A program made the translations under genes and the position numbers. The notes below the pieces were generated by a model. That model was not told the DNA's origin. It ran no database searches and was given only the letters and a program-made list of their open reading frames with translations. From Echinarachnius parma (Eukaryota; Echinodermata; Echinoidea; Clypeasteroida; Echinarachniidae), in the NCBI GenBank assembly GCA_037951105.1, contig JBAMJV010002074.1:1-64000 (forward strand): a stretch of DNA of 64,000 nt. The letters are read 5' to 3'. Of this stretch, positions 10,545 to 24,400 are shown one piece after another (positions within the stretch are counted from its first letter, which is position 1; each line of letters opens with the position of its first letter).

Positions 10545-10920
10545 CTTCTAATTCTGGACGAGATGTGGCGAGATTGGTAGTGTGCGCTTTCCAATCGCGA
10601 GGTCCCGAGTTCGAACCCTGTGTATGCCCACTGCATTTGTCCTTCAGCAAGACAATTCATCTACATTTGCTGCTCTCTACCTATAGTGTATAAATGGGTA
10701 TGGTACTCGATAGGAATGGAGGTGTCTGTAAAGCATGCGAGCACCTATACTAGGTAGCCTGGCTAGAATACTCCCCAGTGAGTTGATAAAGAGTGCTATA
10801 AGTACATGATAATTGTGTGTGTATCCATTGGCCGAGGTAATAATAGCTTGGTAAAGCACTTAGAGATGATGATCAATCATATAAGCTGCTATGTAAATCA
10901 AAATCATTATTAGTATTATT
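10545..10920 (+). repeat. tRNA-derived SINE
   Basis: An A-box-like TGGCGAGATTGGTAGTG (10,565) and a B-box-like GAGTTCGAACCCT (10,607) form a tRNA-like head for RNA polymerase III. A body with GTCCTTCAGCAAGACAATTC follows, and the 3' tail AAAGCACTTAGAGATGATGA ends in ATTATTAGTATTATT. The tail resembles the 3' ends of LINEs that mobilise such SINEs. Fragments of the family lie near 3,095, 34,095 and 36,345. Confidence 0.8.
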
Positions 10921-11276
10921 GACCTCTAGAATGATACGTAGTGGTGTTAATTCCTCTCAATGGGACAAACACATTCCAAGTATGTATGCTTTACTTTTAT
11001 ATACTTGTGGGGTATTTTTTCCTTTGGGGAATAAATCATGGACCCCACTAAGCCTTAAATCGGCGTATTTAGCTTCAAAGAGTTATGTGACAAAATATTG
11101 TGACTGTGCCCCATAAGTGATACTTGAGAATTTGTTTTTTCTAGACACACCCCTACCCTCCCATGCACTCAGAAGGTTGCCTTTTTCGTTGCAAAGATTT
11201 TGTGGAAAAAAACAGTTTGCAGTAGCACTCCTTCAGCCTGTAGTAGCGCAAGTACCCCACAAGTATGCCTGGGTAA

Positions 11277-11320
<44 letters not shown>

Positions 11321-11380
11321 GTGTGTGTGTGTGTGTGTGCGTGTGTGTATGTGTATGTGTGTGTGTGTGCGCGCGCGCAT
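11277..11380. repeat. TG/GC dinucleotide microsatellite
   Basis: About 100 bp of TG repeats ends in GCGCGCGC. Several Cys-Val or Thr-His frames across it are artefacts of the repeat. Confidence 0.97.
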
Positions 11381-11410
11381 TTACTATGAAATGGTACATT
11401 ATAATATAGA

Positions 11411-11895
11411 TTAAAGGGAAAACTTTGTTTTGGTAAGACTGAACTTTAGCAACCAAAACCTGCACAATAACATTAAAAACTAATACTTATAACTCCACCA
11501 TGCTCGGAAGGTATAACAAATTACAAACAACTAAGAAAAAAGTCCATTATCATTCAAAAAGAGCAGTTGAAACACACGAGGGTGCTCTCTATCAACGCAT
11601 CAGTGGTTTCAACAATTTTTTATACAAAATTGTGCATGTGATGTTTTGATCAACAACTATTTAAAAACCTCTTTTGAAAATCTTTGTATAAGCATTTAAG
11701 ATATATTTTTTTAAATCATCGTATAAACCTGGGGCCCCGGGGTTATTCCGATCGGATATATTTATTGATATTTCAGCTGTTTCTGAACTGATTTTTAATC
11801 AAATAAAGTTTATTCTGTCATTAAAATGGTATGCTCTTTCAAATTACCTCACAAAAAATATTTTCTTGAAGCGCCCTCTATACCTAAACTGAACT
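11411..11895. mobile_element. degenerate TTAA-type MITE, copy 2 (reverse)
   Basis: The left end TTAAAGGGAAAACTTTGTTT and the inner part (reverse complement of TAGAGGGCGCT...GACAGAATAAACTT...GGGGCCCC) match the element at 31,499-31,914 in opposite orientation. The right end is worn. Confidence 0.5.
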
Positions 11896-13578
11896 ACAAA
11901 ATGACCAACAAAAATTGTACAAAAGAAAACTCAAAAACTTTTTGTATATAATTCATATATTTCTCAAGTTTGAATTGCAAGAATTGTATAAAAAGATATA
12001 ATACATTACGCATTTATGATAAAGCCTTGATTCTATCTTCACAAACATACATCATTAAAAAGTTGGTAAAAATGATTTGGACCCCATTTTTACGAAAAAG
12101 AAGAAATATACACTAAAACAGGTAACTACGACATTTTTCTGAATAGATATGTTCAACACAACCAATGTTCATACTTCTAGTCAGAGTTATCTATTAAAAA
12201 TGATGGGAACATAATTTTTTAATACTTAAAAACCTATATAAATCAATGGGTGATTATCATAAAAATACAAATGTTATTTTGAAAAAAAAATGGTATAACA
12301 CAAAATAAACAAGGGTGGAAAGGATATGTTAAAAAGGATATGTTAAAATGGTTATGTACAATGACATTATAAAATACAGAAATTTATGAATTGTCTGTTT
12401 ACCAAAAAGATATAACATTCATAGACAAATTATTTTACCAAATTTATTTTTAGAACAAAATAAAAACATATTCATATATTTGTTCATGATTTAACTAAAT
12501 TAAGTATCTATTTTATGTTTTATGAAAAGAAATGGCTTGATTTTTTTTTTCAAACAGACATTAAATTTTTCGTGGAGATGGAAAACACCTGAATACACCC
12601 AATTTAACCCATTGCTTACAGTAAGCAGATGGGACCCAACTTTATGGGTATTGCAAAAGACATAATTTGTGATAAAGAAAATGTTAGTGAAGATTTGTTT
12701 TATATTCAAATGAACCCTCATGTGGATGTAGACAAATTATTTAGATATTCATTGTTTTCTAATTGTATATTTAGCTTTTTGTTTTAATTCAGGGAAATAG
12801 AATAATAAACATTCTGCACAAGTATAACAGAACAGACCACCAATGTTTAACAAATTGCTGAAAGACTGAAAATGAAAAATGTATCATTGGTACAAATTTG
12901 AAAGACTCTAAAATGTACATATCATAATGTAGCACCCATAAACTTTTCAATCAATTACATAACATATACTACAATTATCCAAATACTTGTAGAATGAAAA
13001 AATGGACAATGATAATGTATTCATCCTCAAGAAGATTTTGTAAGGAAAATGTGACAATGACAGTGCAACAAAGTAGAGAACATGATATCTAGAAACCAGG
13101 TGGAATTATGAAATGGACATTATTTAGTAATGTATCTTGTTATGTTTTTTTTGTACAAACGGTGGTAAAAAGTGCACCCACAAGTTCTTTCAGACATAAC
13201 AATATCATTTAGACATATGTGTATATCATTACAGTCTACAGCCAACTGATTACAGCTGCATGTATCTAAAATGCAATTAAAATTGAGTGATTTCCACAAC
13301 AACAAAAAACATTACAATACAGATATATACATGCATTTTAATTGTGTGGTGTAGCAGATGAAGTCAAATGCTTGTAATGATTCAATACATGTGATCTTTC
13401 TACAAAGGCCTGGGGGAACCAACACATATATATATTCCAAAATGTAATGTCATTAAGACATGCATGTGATGCCACTCATAATAAGTATGTACTTGAGAAT
13501 CACACATTACAGGATAGAAACTGTACCTATGGATGTCCATTTGACAGCTGAATTTTGATTTGTTTTATTGTTTATAAA
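11896..13578. other. very AT-rich non-coding stretch
   Basis: Many short A and T runs and no supported exon. It lies downstream of the minus-strand pseudokinase/ECM29-like gene. Nothing further is recognised. Confidence 0.4.
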
Positions 13579-13695
13579 GGGCCAAATAATGCACAATGTG
13601 CGAGTAGAGCCCCTGATATACTGCACCGAGGTCCGCAGGACCGAGTGTGGTATATCCAGGTGACGAGTCGAGCACAGAGTGCATTATTTCGGCCC
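13579..13695. repeat. palindrome related to 3,251-3,413
   Basis: Arms CCAAATAATGCAC...GATATACTGCACCGAGGTCC pair with their complements around a tiny centre at about 13,637. AACCAATCAGATT follows at about 13,901, as it does after the palindrome at 3,251. Confidence 0.7.
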
Positions 13696-14689
13696 ACAAA
13701 TGCACAAGCAAACATGCATTGTTTGTTTTATACAACTTCCCACCTACTGAGCTGCCCCAAAAGCCAATGAATAAATAATTGAATTAAAGCACTATACCTG
13801 CACTCCGGCGAGTGCATCTATAGTACATTTGGTATAGTACGTTTTCTGCAAATGGATGCTACAGTAGTGCAGTCCACTGAATGTCACGTGACCTGATTTG
13901 AACCAATCAGATTACAGAACATTCTTGGAAGTTGTTTAATATGAGATAGTGATCCTTGCAACAATAGTATCTCTGTTTCGAAAGAAATGTATGCAATTTT
14001 CTGCTTGTATTATTAAACCTGGATGTAGGAAATATACAATATTCATTTCAACATGTTTGGATAGGCATACTACATTTGAGCAAACATTTATAATACCATA
14101 CATATAAACATTCTTTAAGGAACGTGCAATTGAAAACAAACAAATATTACTTCTCGATTATTTGCATAAGGTACCATATTTTGAGAGGAAAGACAGGGTA
14201 GACAATGAATTTGAATAAATATATACTCAAACCACACATATATAAAATGCAGCAATATTAATATAATATCATATTTAATAATCATAGCATCATTGCAGTA
14301 AAAAATTCTATACATGTATCTAAAATATAGTTAGACATATTTTTAATGAAATTGTAATAAGAACCATGAGTATGATAAAAAACATAAAAAACAATAAAAA
14401 CATGATACGAACCAAATATGTAATAAAAACAAATATGACAATATGATTTATAGCAAAATAGTACAATGGCACTAAATAAATTTAATGCTCTACATCAAAC
14501 TTCCGCAGTGTAGCATATTTCATTGTAATTATTCAGCCACTGATTGCCATGCTCACATTGTATAATACATGAATATAACATCATTAAGAACATATATCTC
14601 TTCTCGACTGGTTCAGAATATATTCAAGCTGGAAGCTATGGAGAATGTATACTTTATAACAAAATCAAATAATCTTGAAATCTTCAGAA

Positions 14690-15180
14690 AGACAACAAGA
14701 GATCATTTGTGTTGATAATGCCATCCTACATCATGCATCTGTAGCGTCGTTTTTATTTCCAAGTCCAGGGGTGACATCAAAGTTGACCTTTCCTTACATT
14801 CGGCCTTTGGTCCTACTCTGTGTCCAAGTCTGCTGAAAATTAGCCTCGATGCTCAATGTGAATACAGCATGGTCTGCAGTTCCCTAGGCTTAGAACAATG
14901 CAATTGTTTGCGTTGATAATGCAATTATAAATTCTGCAACTGTTATCAGTCATCAAGCCTCAGTATGTCCTCTTTGAATGATTGATGGCCGCCCTTCACC
15001 ATTAGTGTTGATAATGCAATGGTAAATTCTGCATCTGTATCAGTCAGTGGCAAACGTCATCAAACCATCAAAGTATCCTCTCTTTAGAATGATGATAATG
15101 TCATACTCAATTCTGCAACTGTATTGTCAGTGGTAAAAGTCATCAAGCCATCATTACGTGCCCTTAGAAGGATGTCACTT
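14690..15180 (-). repeat. diverged direct repeats in the presumed 3' UTR
   Basis: Units containing TTGATAATGC, AATTCTGCA(A/T)CTGT and GTCATCAA begin near 14,709, 14,910, 15,004 and 15,090 (plus-strand reading). The last one runs into the 18-bp coding repeat near 15,186. A possible AATAAA signal for the minus-strand gene is at 14,752-14,757. Confidence 0.55.
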
Positions 15181-15480
15181 CATCATCAGCATTGATGATG
15201 TCATCAGCATTGATGATGTCATCAAACATGGCCACGGCGTCACTGGCCGTTGCGGTGGAACCACTCTGCGAATGACCCGACGATGGATCCGATGACATGC
15301 TTGGCGCATCGGGGGAGTCGCCCCTGTCCGGGTACGCCCCCAATCCTTGGGGCTCTATGGGAGATGATGAGAGAGAGGAGACGGGTAAGGAAGGAAGGCC
15401 CCTGGAGAACCTAGACAGCCTGAGGGTCTGCAGGATCCGTTTCTGGAGATCCTCTGAGAGGAGAGTGATGACTCCTTGTG
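15164..15480 (-). CDS. exon 19 (last): C-terminal tail
   Basis: The acceptor is TCTGTCCTGCAG. Residues 1,010-1,114 begin QGVITLLSEDLQKRILQTL, continue through a Ser/Pro-rich linker and end in DDIINADDIINADDEVTSF-stop. The DDIINA pair comes from an 18-bp direct repeat. I see no ECM29 similarity in the linker or tail. Confidence 0.75.
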
Positions 15481-18400
15481 CTGCAGGACAGAACAATAAG
15501 CCCCAAAAAAACATTATTAGATTGTTCATGATAATTGTATTTGGTGAAAGGAATAGAGTATAGAGGGTACGTGGGGTAATTAAGGGACTGATTTTTGTTG
15601 AAGTATTGGTTATTTGGTAATGAGGACAGCCATCAATTGCTTCATAATAATTTTTCAGTATGCATTTTAAAAATATAATCTCTAGACCTTTGATAATTAA
15701 TGAGGCTATCAATAATTGACTTGCAATGATGTCGCAGTAAAAATAATTTTAATAAAATAATACAACATGCTATTGTGAGCAACAGCCATTAAGGCGAGAC
15801 ATACATGTAACTCAAATACGGGCATTACAGCACCATAAATGGCTCACAGCGGCGGAAAATCAAGTAGTGCCTCATCTATGTGACACCATCAATCAATAAC
15901 AGGTGCTCATGAAATGTTACTTGTATAGAACTAATCATTTCATTTCAATAGCAAATATAGTTAAATTGAAATAAATGTAATTTCAAACAATTTTGTTCAG
16001 AACAATCGACCACTGATCCTCTGATAATGTGATTGCCTCACAATGATATTTCATTAATATTTTCTTTTTGATTGCAAAAATGTGAGTTTTAAATGCACTT
16101 ATGAATCAAATCAAGTCACAAATATATATGTACATGTATGTATATTATGTTTTGTTTTGTCTTTCATTATCAAGCCACATCTTGTACATTTTCAAAGACA
16201 TGTTTATTGTGTCTGAAACAACATGTCCCTTAAACAACTTTACAAATCAAGAAGCTTACCAACTCTACTGAGTCAAATCTGTCTCTCAAGATATGACAAT
16301 AAAAACAAAATGGAAATGATGCAAAGCAAAGAGAAATAACTGCAAACTTACAATCCCACTGTGAGACAGTCTGCTTGACAATGCTTGCCATTTCTGAAAC
16401 TTGAGGCTGAAAAGAGACATTTAAATAAAGATAATACAAAGATGGTATACAGGGAAACCTGTTATAACAAGGTAGTCGGAACTATCGATTTAACCTCGTT
16501 ATAACCGGAATCTCGCTATAACCGAGCTCGTTATAAACGGTACCTCGTTACAAGCGAACTCGTTATAACGGGGTTTCCCTGTATTATATTAAATCACAGT
16601 GCATCATATCATCATTTGGTGATAATTTAACAAGTATCAAGCCTTTACACATAATATAAATATTATGTACATGTAATATATACAGCTGTGCGTGGTATGT
16701 TGTAAATTATAAGGATATTGCACTTTTCATTGATTGATTGATCCATTTTATTCCAAAAAACAGGTTATAAATCAATTTAAATATTTAGAGCAAATTAATA
16801 ACAAAGATTCAAATTTGGGGAATATTAAGTAAGCTATACATGCATCAGTAAAAGTCATAAGTGCCTTGATACTGCAGTAGATGTATATATGTCTATCAAT
16901 TCATGTACTTGCATATATGTGACCGGCTACATTGAAACCCACCACTTGTCGGAACAAATTTTGAGCTTTATAGCCCGGTCACATATCGACGGATTGCCCA
17001 AAGGGATGTCAAACGGAGAGCTAAATTTTCCATCCGTTCTATACGTTTCTTGTCCGTTCCTTGTCCGGTGATGTACGTTGTTCTATGTTTTGTACATGAA
17101 GCAATGGAGACGATTTTCATCACCGGATAATTTAATTTCGCAAATTGTCTATTCGTTGGGCATACGTTTCCGATATCCGTTGATATCTGACCGAGCCATA
17201 ATATACCTCTTGAACGGGCTATTCATCAGCTTTAATTTGATACCTATTTCATCTAATTTGGATAATATTTGGCAGAGTTATGACAGTTTTATATCTCATA
17301 ATATGTTAAGTTGAAACTGAGATATTGACATTTCAAATATGACAATCACTATTAAAACCATACAGAGTTGTTTTACAAAATCGTGAATATCTTTGCACTG
17401 GATTAATATTTTTTAAATGATTTATTTTGCATTAAAAAGAGCAAACGTTTATCTTGCTGGTTATGTCAAACTGTTCATTTTGACCCTGGGAGTGATTTTC
17501 AACTTTGGAAGCCCATAACTGCAAAACTTATTTACCTACGAGTGGTGGGTTTTGCTATAGCTGGTCACATATATTTATATTTTCAATTGTATTGTACATG
17601 TATGTATACTAATTACCTTGAGATGGTTGCTTTGCCTGAATGTTTCCAGGAGCACAGATAACAATACTGATATTGCCTGTAGAAAAGATAACATTGACAG
17701 AAAGAAAAAATGTTACTTTAAAGGACCTACAGAATACAACGTATGTTGACACTTATTCCATAGTTGAAGACTTGAAACATAGGTATGCCGAAGAAAAATC
17801 CATGAAAATAAACACAGTAGTGATTTAAGACTAGTTTCCTGATGCCAAATCTTACTTAGCAGCCAATTTACGCCCCACCCACATTTAGCGTCCGGAATAG
17901 GCAGCGTGATCGACGTGTGATTGACAATTCATTTGCTTACGTCATGACGCGTCATCTACAGAATTTAGTTCATTAGTCCGGTCTTTAGATGACGTCACAT
18001 TTTGGCGATTTAAAAGGGGCGTTCCCAGGACAATAAGATATTTACTAATACAGTGCCCCCCCCCCCCCCCCCAGGTCCCCATTAGAAATCGATGCTCATT
18101 CCCATTTTGAATAAATCAACATTCTTTTCAGCTTTTTGCCGTGTCCTAGCCACAGATTCTGCACTCCCCGGAGAGCATTCCATCCATATCCATTTACACA
18201 TTGAGTCTATCAACTTACCTCTTGTTCCTCTGAGTTGTTTGTCTTGCTCCTCTCCGCAATGAGGGTGCGTACGGTGCCCCTCAGGTCCCCATTGACCGGC
18301 AAGGATTGACCGAGGGGTGCGGTGGTCTCCTCCAGCCAGGGGTCAAGGGCGGCCGGAGCGGAGGGGCCCTGTAGCGCCGTTGCATAGCAGTCGGCCAGGT

Positions 18401-21400
18401 GGAAGTGGAAAGCTATGTGCTGCTCTCTACTTGGTGCGGAAGTCTACAAAGTATAAATAAAGAAATAATAGTAGTGCTTATAATACTTATAACAGCAACA
18501 ATTAATGATTAACCAAAAAGAGCAGTGAAAATAAATCATATGTTGAGCCTCTGGAAATCTATTTTGATGTGCATAACACAATTGCAATAACAAGTTTTTC
18601 AAATGTTTAAATAAACATTTTTTTTTTCTTTCAGCTCCTATATAGATCTGTAAAAGGCTTAATACAGTTAACAAATATGTTGCCATGGAGATAAAAGGGT
18701 ACATCAACTAACCTTGATTGCGGTCTGCAGGGCTTCCAGCACCAGCTTGCAGTAGGGGAAATCCTTCTCCCCGACCATAGTGTTACCGAGCGCCGAGCAC
18801 GCCTCCTTCTTCACCTCCACCAGGAAGAGCACCGATTCTGCATTGAGAATCTCGCCCAATCTCTGCACCAGGCTCAGCTTCGTCGGACTGTGGGCGCCGC
18901 CGTTGACACTGCCGTTTTTGCTCCGCGTTGAGTCGGTTCCAATGCTCCCGCTTTTGCTCGATGCCGAGTCCCTGCTGGCGCTACTCCCCTTTTTCAAAGA
19001 TGCCTTCCCGTTGGTCTTTCCCCCCTTCGGGAGTGGGATGGGCCCATTGCGTCCAATCTCGCCAATCGCTTTGCACGCCGCCTTCACGATGGTGGGACTG
19101 TTGCTGTCAAGTTTCAATACTGTTTAGCAGAGGGGAGAGAATTTTAGGGGATTAGTAAGAACTGAATAAATACAATAGGAAGCCATTTATAAAGAACCAT
19201 CTGAATCTTTAGTATATTTGGGATACATACAAAATTCCTTCCTAAAATGTATTAATATGCCAGTCTAGTTGTTGGAGCATTTAAAAGTGGTTATACTTTT
19301 GCAGATTTCACGCTTTTCCAGGTACAGCCATAATTTGTCTGTAATTGTTGAGTGTGAATAAAACTTTTACAGTAATGCATTATGGAATAACAAATAATTT
19401 AAAACTCAAGTGCTGCTACATAAGTTGGTTACAAACTATAGAATATGTTGTCTGTGGCATTACTGCAGATGTTTACATGTTTACCCCAATAATCTTTATG
19501 AATGAATCAAGAAATATACAATAATTGATTGATAATAATTAATTATTTAATTAACAGTGCAATCTTTTAGTGGGTTACAGAGAGGAGTATATGTGTAATT
19601 ACCGATGGCTTCTGTGGCCCTCCTGTAGATGTTCTCCTCCAGATGCTGCGAGTCGGTCAGCTTGCTGAAGGTATCTCTGTTGGCAAGGGTCTCCTTCTGC
19701 ATCTGTCTCCCGATGATGAAGCCCAGGGACCAGATCAAGGCTTGGCAACTCTCTGTCGACTGCACATACAAGAATGAAAACCAAAACCAAGGATCAAGAA
19801 AATTAATCATTTTAGTTTGTGATTTCTTACATTCATAGACATATTGATTTTGAAGCCCTGGCTTGTAGAAGGTATCTACAGTGTACCCAATAATTATTTG
19901 GACACCTTGAAAAATCACTTTAATTTAAATGATGCTAGAACAAATTTTGAAGAAAATGTTTGGTAAAAAGCTGCCTAAAATTCATTGTATGTGTTTATTA
20001 GATGCTGCTTTGTTGAAATCAAGATAAAAATTGTTGAAAAATTATCAAAATAGTTAGTTTCCTATTTTTCAGGGTGTCCAAATAATTGTTGGTTACACTG
20101 TATGTTAGCAAGGGTATGTAATGATGGAACCCGGCACCCAGATCACAGCTTGGCAACTCTTCGTTGACTGCAGAGATCAAAATTAATAGATCATTATATA
20201 AAGATATGATTAAGTATTGGTTCTTTCTGACAAAATTTTGGTGACTTTTTCGCTCGGACATCTGAATAAGAATTCCTTCCCGGCCTCCCTCCATGTGCTA
20301 GCATTCTTGTGAAATTCTGATAAAAAAAACATGTTGTCCTTGTCGTGTGGACAGGTAATATGCTCAGGCGATAAATCTTACTCGGGGCTCTAATATCTAA
20401 CCATATACCCGGCAAGAGACTGCTAGTTAACCTATTGACTACGGGAACCAGGTGGGTTGTGTACAAAGTCTATGGAGATTTCAGAATCTCGTAGTGAACG
20501 GGTTAATGGCCGTTAAAAACACTGTGCGAGCAAAGAGTAAACGCATACCACGTTTATAGATTCCCATCATCACACCATACAATCACAACTCGTCACAATG
20601 CATCACCTGCAGGTACGTACACATGGCTCTAAAAAAATGCACCTGGATAGACGGCACACTATATAAATGCTTTGCATAATAACTACTGGAGCTATATAAA
20701 TCAAAATAATACAAATTTGAATGAAATAAAAAAACATAAAAAATGAAATTACCCCTTGGTCCATTCTTGATGTGAATGCGGTGATGGTATCGACCACGAG
20801 GCTAGGGGGTGAGTAGCACAGGACCGCCCCAATCAGCTGGGCAGCATAGAGGCGTATCTCCTCCTCGTCAGAATGTAGCAGCATCTAGAGCAAACATTAT
20901 GGAAAGGAGGATATTGAGATGAGATTAGAACAAGAAGGCAGAAGTAAGGAGGCTAATTTTTTCTGTAAAATATCCCCCCCCTCCTCTGCCTAACAGTAAT
21001 CTGTAATTATTTTACAGTCATTTGCAGTACTTATATATACTGAGATACTTTAGAAATAATGCAAACCTACTTTTCCTACAAACCTAATCCCAAATCTAAA
21101 ATACTACCATAAGACTGAAGTACAATATTAACACAAGGCTTGAAATGAACTTTTGTGGCCCTGTCAGGCATGAAAAAATAGTGACTGGTTAAACTTTTAT
21201 GGCCCAAATCGAGATTTTGGCAGGTCCGGTAAAATAAACAGTCGGTCATTAAAGTTGATTGCCCAACTGGCCAACGCTTAGTCCGAGACCAGATTAAGAT
21301 GGAATGCTTACCTTTAAGCTGTCAACCTTCCTCACAAACTGCTGGGCGAGTTTGTCCGGCGCCATGGCAACCAGCTCCAGAAGCTGGTAGAGGCCGCGCC

Positions 21401-24400
21401 CACCTCCGATGGCCGACACGTACTGCCGCAGCAAGCCCATGTACGTGGCTATGGGCGCCCCCGCATCCCCCGTGTACATCTCGATCTGGTCGTTGACGTA
21501 GTGACTGATGGCGGGACTCTGCTGCACCATCTGGTGGGGCTTGAAGGCGTTGGGCGACACCCCCGCTGAGTAGGCCAGGCACATGCGCAGGTACACCCCA
21601 ACCTGTCGATTGAAAACATGACAATATAGTTGAAGTAAATAAAGATTTTTTAATGAAAAGATCGACGGACATGGGCGTGAACTACCACATTATCTCATAC
21701 TGGCAGTCTTGAAGGCATCATGTGACAACCCAAATGAATACATGTATGCAATGAATTTCTACAGATATAAACAAATATTTGAGGCATAATGACTCTTGTT
21801 GACCGAAAAAAGCAAATATATGGCGTAAATTCTCTAAGCTTTTTTTTCCTTTCAGTGTCTTCTTAATCTAAATCTGCACTTATCGTGAGAATGTGAAATG
21901 TTCTTAGATGCACAGTTTACTGGATGTAGACATGTAAACATTCTGAATATGAAAACATAAATTATGGTCATATATCTGCTATTTAAAACATTGTTTTTTC
22001 TTTATCAAATAGGGTAACAAAAGACATACACTGCATGGAAAATAACAGTTATTTCATCAAAATGAATGGTGATACGTAATGGCAAGAGTACTTACATTTT
22101 CATAGACAAGAGGCTTGAAGGGGATGGTGAAGACCCCCAGAGGTCCCTGTGACTTCTGACTGGAACTCGCTATCCCCAGGTTGTCAAATGCCTGCACAAA
22201 AAAACATCAAATTTAGAACAGTGTAAATGTTAGTCAAAATGTGCCTACAGACCTAGCAGATCATTTATCGAGGAAAAGAATGAAAAGTAATACACCTACA
22301 CCTATAAATATAAAACAAGCTGAACAGATACAGGCTAGCATAAACAAGAACAAAAGTATTGTTTATGAAAAAAAAATTGCTTTAATCAACATACAAAGAA
22401 TAGCAGTTATGGTTGTTCTCGTCATCACAACTTAACCGGAAAAGGTCCTACATCTGGACATTATGATAGCCATCAAAAAGATTTAGTGACTTTTGTTAAA
22501 CAAATATATGATTCATCTTTTAATCAAAAGCAGGCTTGCATAGACATCTTTCCCATGATCATTGATACAAAATATTTATACATTTTAAAGACTTTTTACA
22601 AAATTAACAGCTGTTAGGCACTCTACATAATACAATCTAACCTGTTAAATGTGCAACTAACCTAAGGGATGTGGACAAGAGCTGTAATGGTCTTTGAACA
22701 GACCAGTTAATTTACATACAAATTGTCTACATTGTCAAAATTACAGGCGGTCACAAAATAAATCACACAAGTTACCAGAGGACTGCCCCCCTGCTGTAGC
22801 TATCGCTATAGATGTGTGGCCTTGGGCTAATGAATGGGAGATAGGCGCCGCCTTACGTGACAAAATTGGCACTTTTTTTTAATGATTACCTTTTGCCTGA
22901 TGAAGTTGATGACCTGTGGGAATGGGGGGAGCATCTTGCCCGTGGGAGTGTCAGACTCCATGTCCATCTCTGCTAGTCTCGCCTGCCTGCTGATGATGTT
23001 TGTTGCCTCTGTCCTAACCACCTCTGACCTGGGAAACGTTACAAAATTATAGAAAAGAAATTTATTTTAAAAAGGTGTGCAATTAATAGGCCCACAACAG
23101 ATTGTACAATATACATTTTGTATACATATTATATATCTGTTCTCTTGTGAATAATGTTTTATCTATTTCTCCAAATGTTGCTGTGTCAGGCAGGTAGGAT
23201 GTAGGCCTATGAGGTTTATATTAAACTTGTGGCTCCTTACAGTAATCCCCAACATACATTTTCAATAACAGTTGCCGATGACCTTTTGGGTGAAACAGTC
23301 TGTCTAACTGTATAATATGTAGTGTACAATATAGTAATCTGTAATTTTTATTTTAAACTGATATACCCCAAACTGTTGAGCACTATAAATGTTGTAGATT
23401 AGTGCCCTGAAGTATAAGGATTCATGATTAATCGTAAGACTAATCATTCTATCAATTCATCAATCGTGAATCAATTATGTTATGAGGCCATGATAAGGCT
23501 TATCATTATTTCTTTATTGTGGTTTGTACATGTCATACACCTACTCAAATTTTAAACTATAGATTTGGTGAAATCTTATAAATAAATTAGAGAATTAATT
23601 GAATAGGTGACTTACTCATCCCCACATGCTGATAATAGGGTGTACTTGGAGGCAATGTGATTGCCAGCGAATGCTGTAGCAGCATACTGCACAGCCATCA
23701 ACCTGGCCTGGGGAAGTTCCTGTGATAGAGATGAGTGAATGAGAGGGTATTGGAATATATCAAATAAGAAAATACCACTCTTATTATAATTATGTTATGT
23801 ACAGATATTTTAATATCGTTAAACATTTATTAAAGGATGTTGCTAAAAGAGAATTTATATAGTTTTCATGAGTGGATCAGTACTTACAATCTAGTCATAA
23901 CAATACACTGGTATTTGTTTATAGATTTTATTAAGTTGCCTCCATTGTTGCAAACTGTACAAATACATAACTGTATCATAATGTTCAAAGATCTTTTTTG
24001 GTCAGAATGACAGCCTGAGTTTGTATTAACGATAACTACAATAACAACAAATGTTCCACCAGTTTTAAAGCCTTACATGACTGGCTAATCCCGGCCCCTT
24101 AACTTCTGCCTGCAATGTCAAACATCATTTGTGTAATGCGGGGGGGGGGGGGCATTCCTATTGGAAATTATAGAAGTAGATTTTCTTTCAAATATCATTG
24201 CTATAGAAAAAAAATGCTCATCATATTCAGATCCAATGTAAAATTCTTTACAAAAGTCAGTTTAAAAATATACAACTTTTTGAAGTAAATATTATACTGA
24301 AAATCAATTAGAAAAAGTATCAATGATTGTGGTAGCAAGTTCCTTACCTTGTCAATGTTGCCTACGACCAGCATCTCCACACTGCGGACCTGTGGCGGGG

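Noticed and set aside
10545-10640. Functional tRNA gene at the SINE head
   Set aside because: A and B boxes are present but the sequence continues into a SINE body and LINE-like tail, and no proper cloverleaf was found.
11117-11465. Cys-Val and Thr-His repeat open frames
   Set aside because: They are translations of the TG dinucleotide microsatellite.
18780-19155. Plus-strand open frames opposite exon 16
   Set aside because: The minus frame contains the ECM29 signature GEIGRNGP and valid splice sites.
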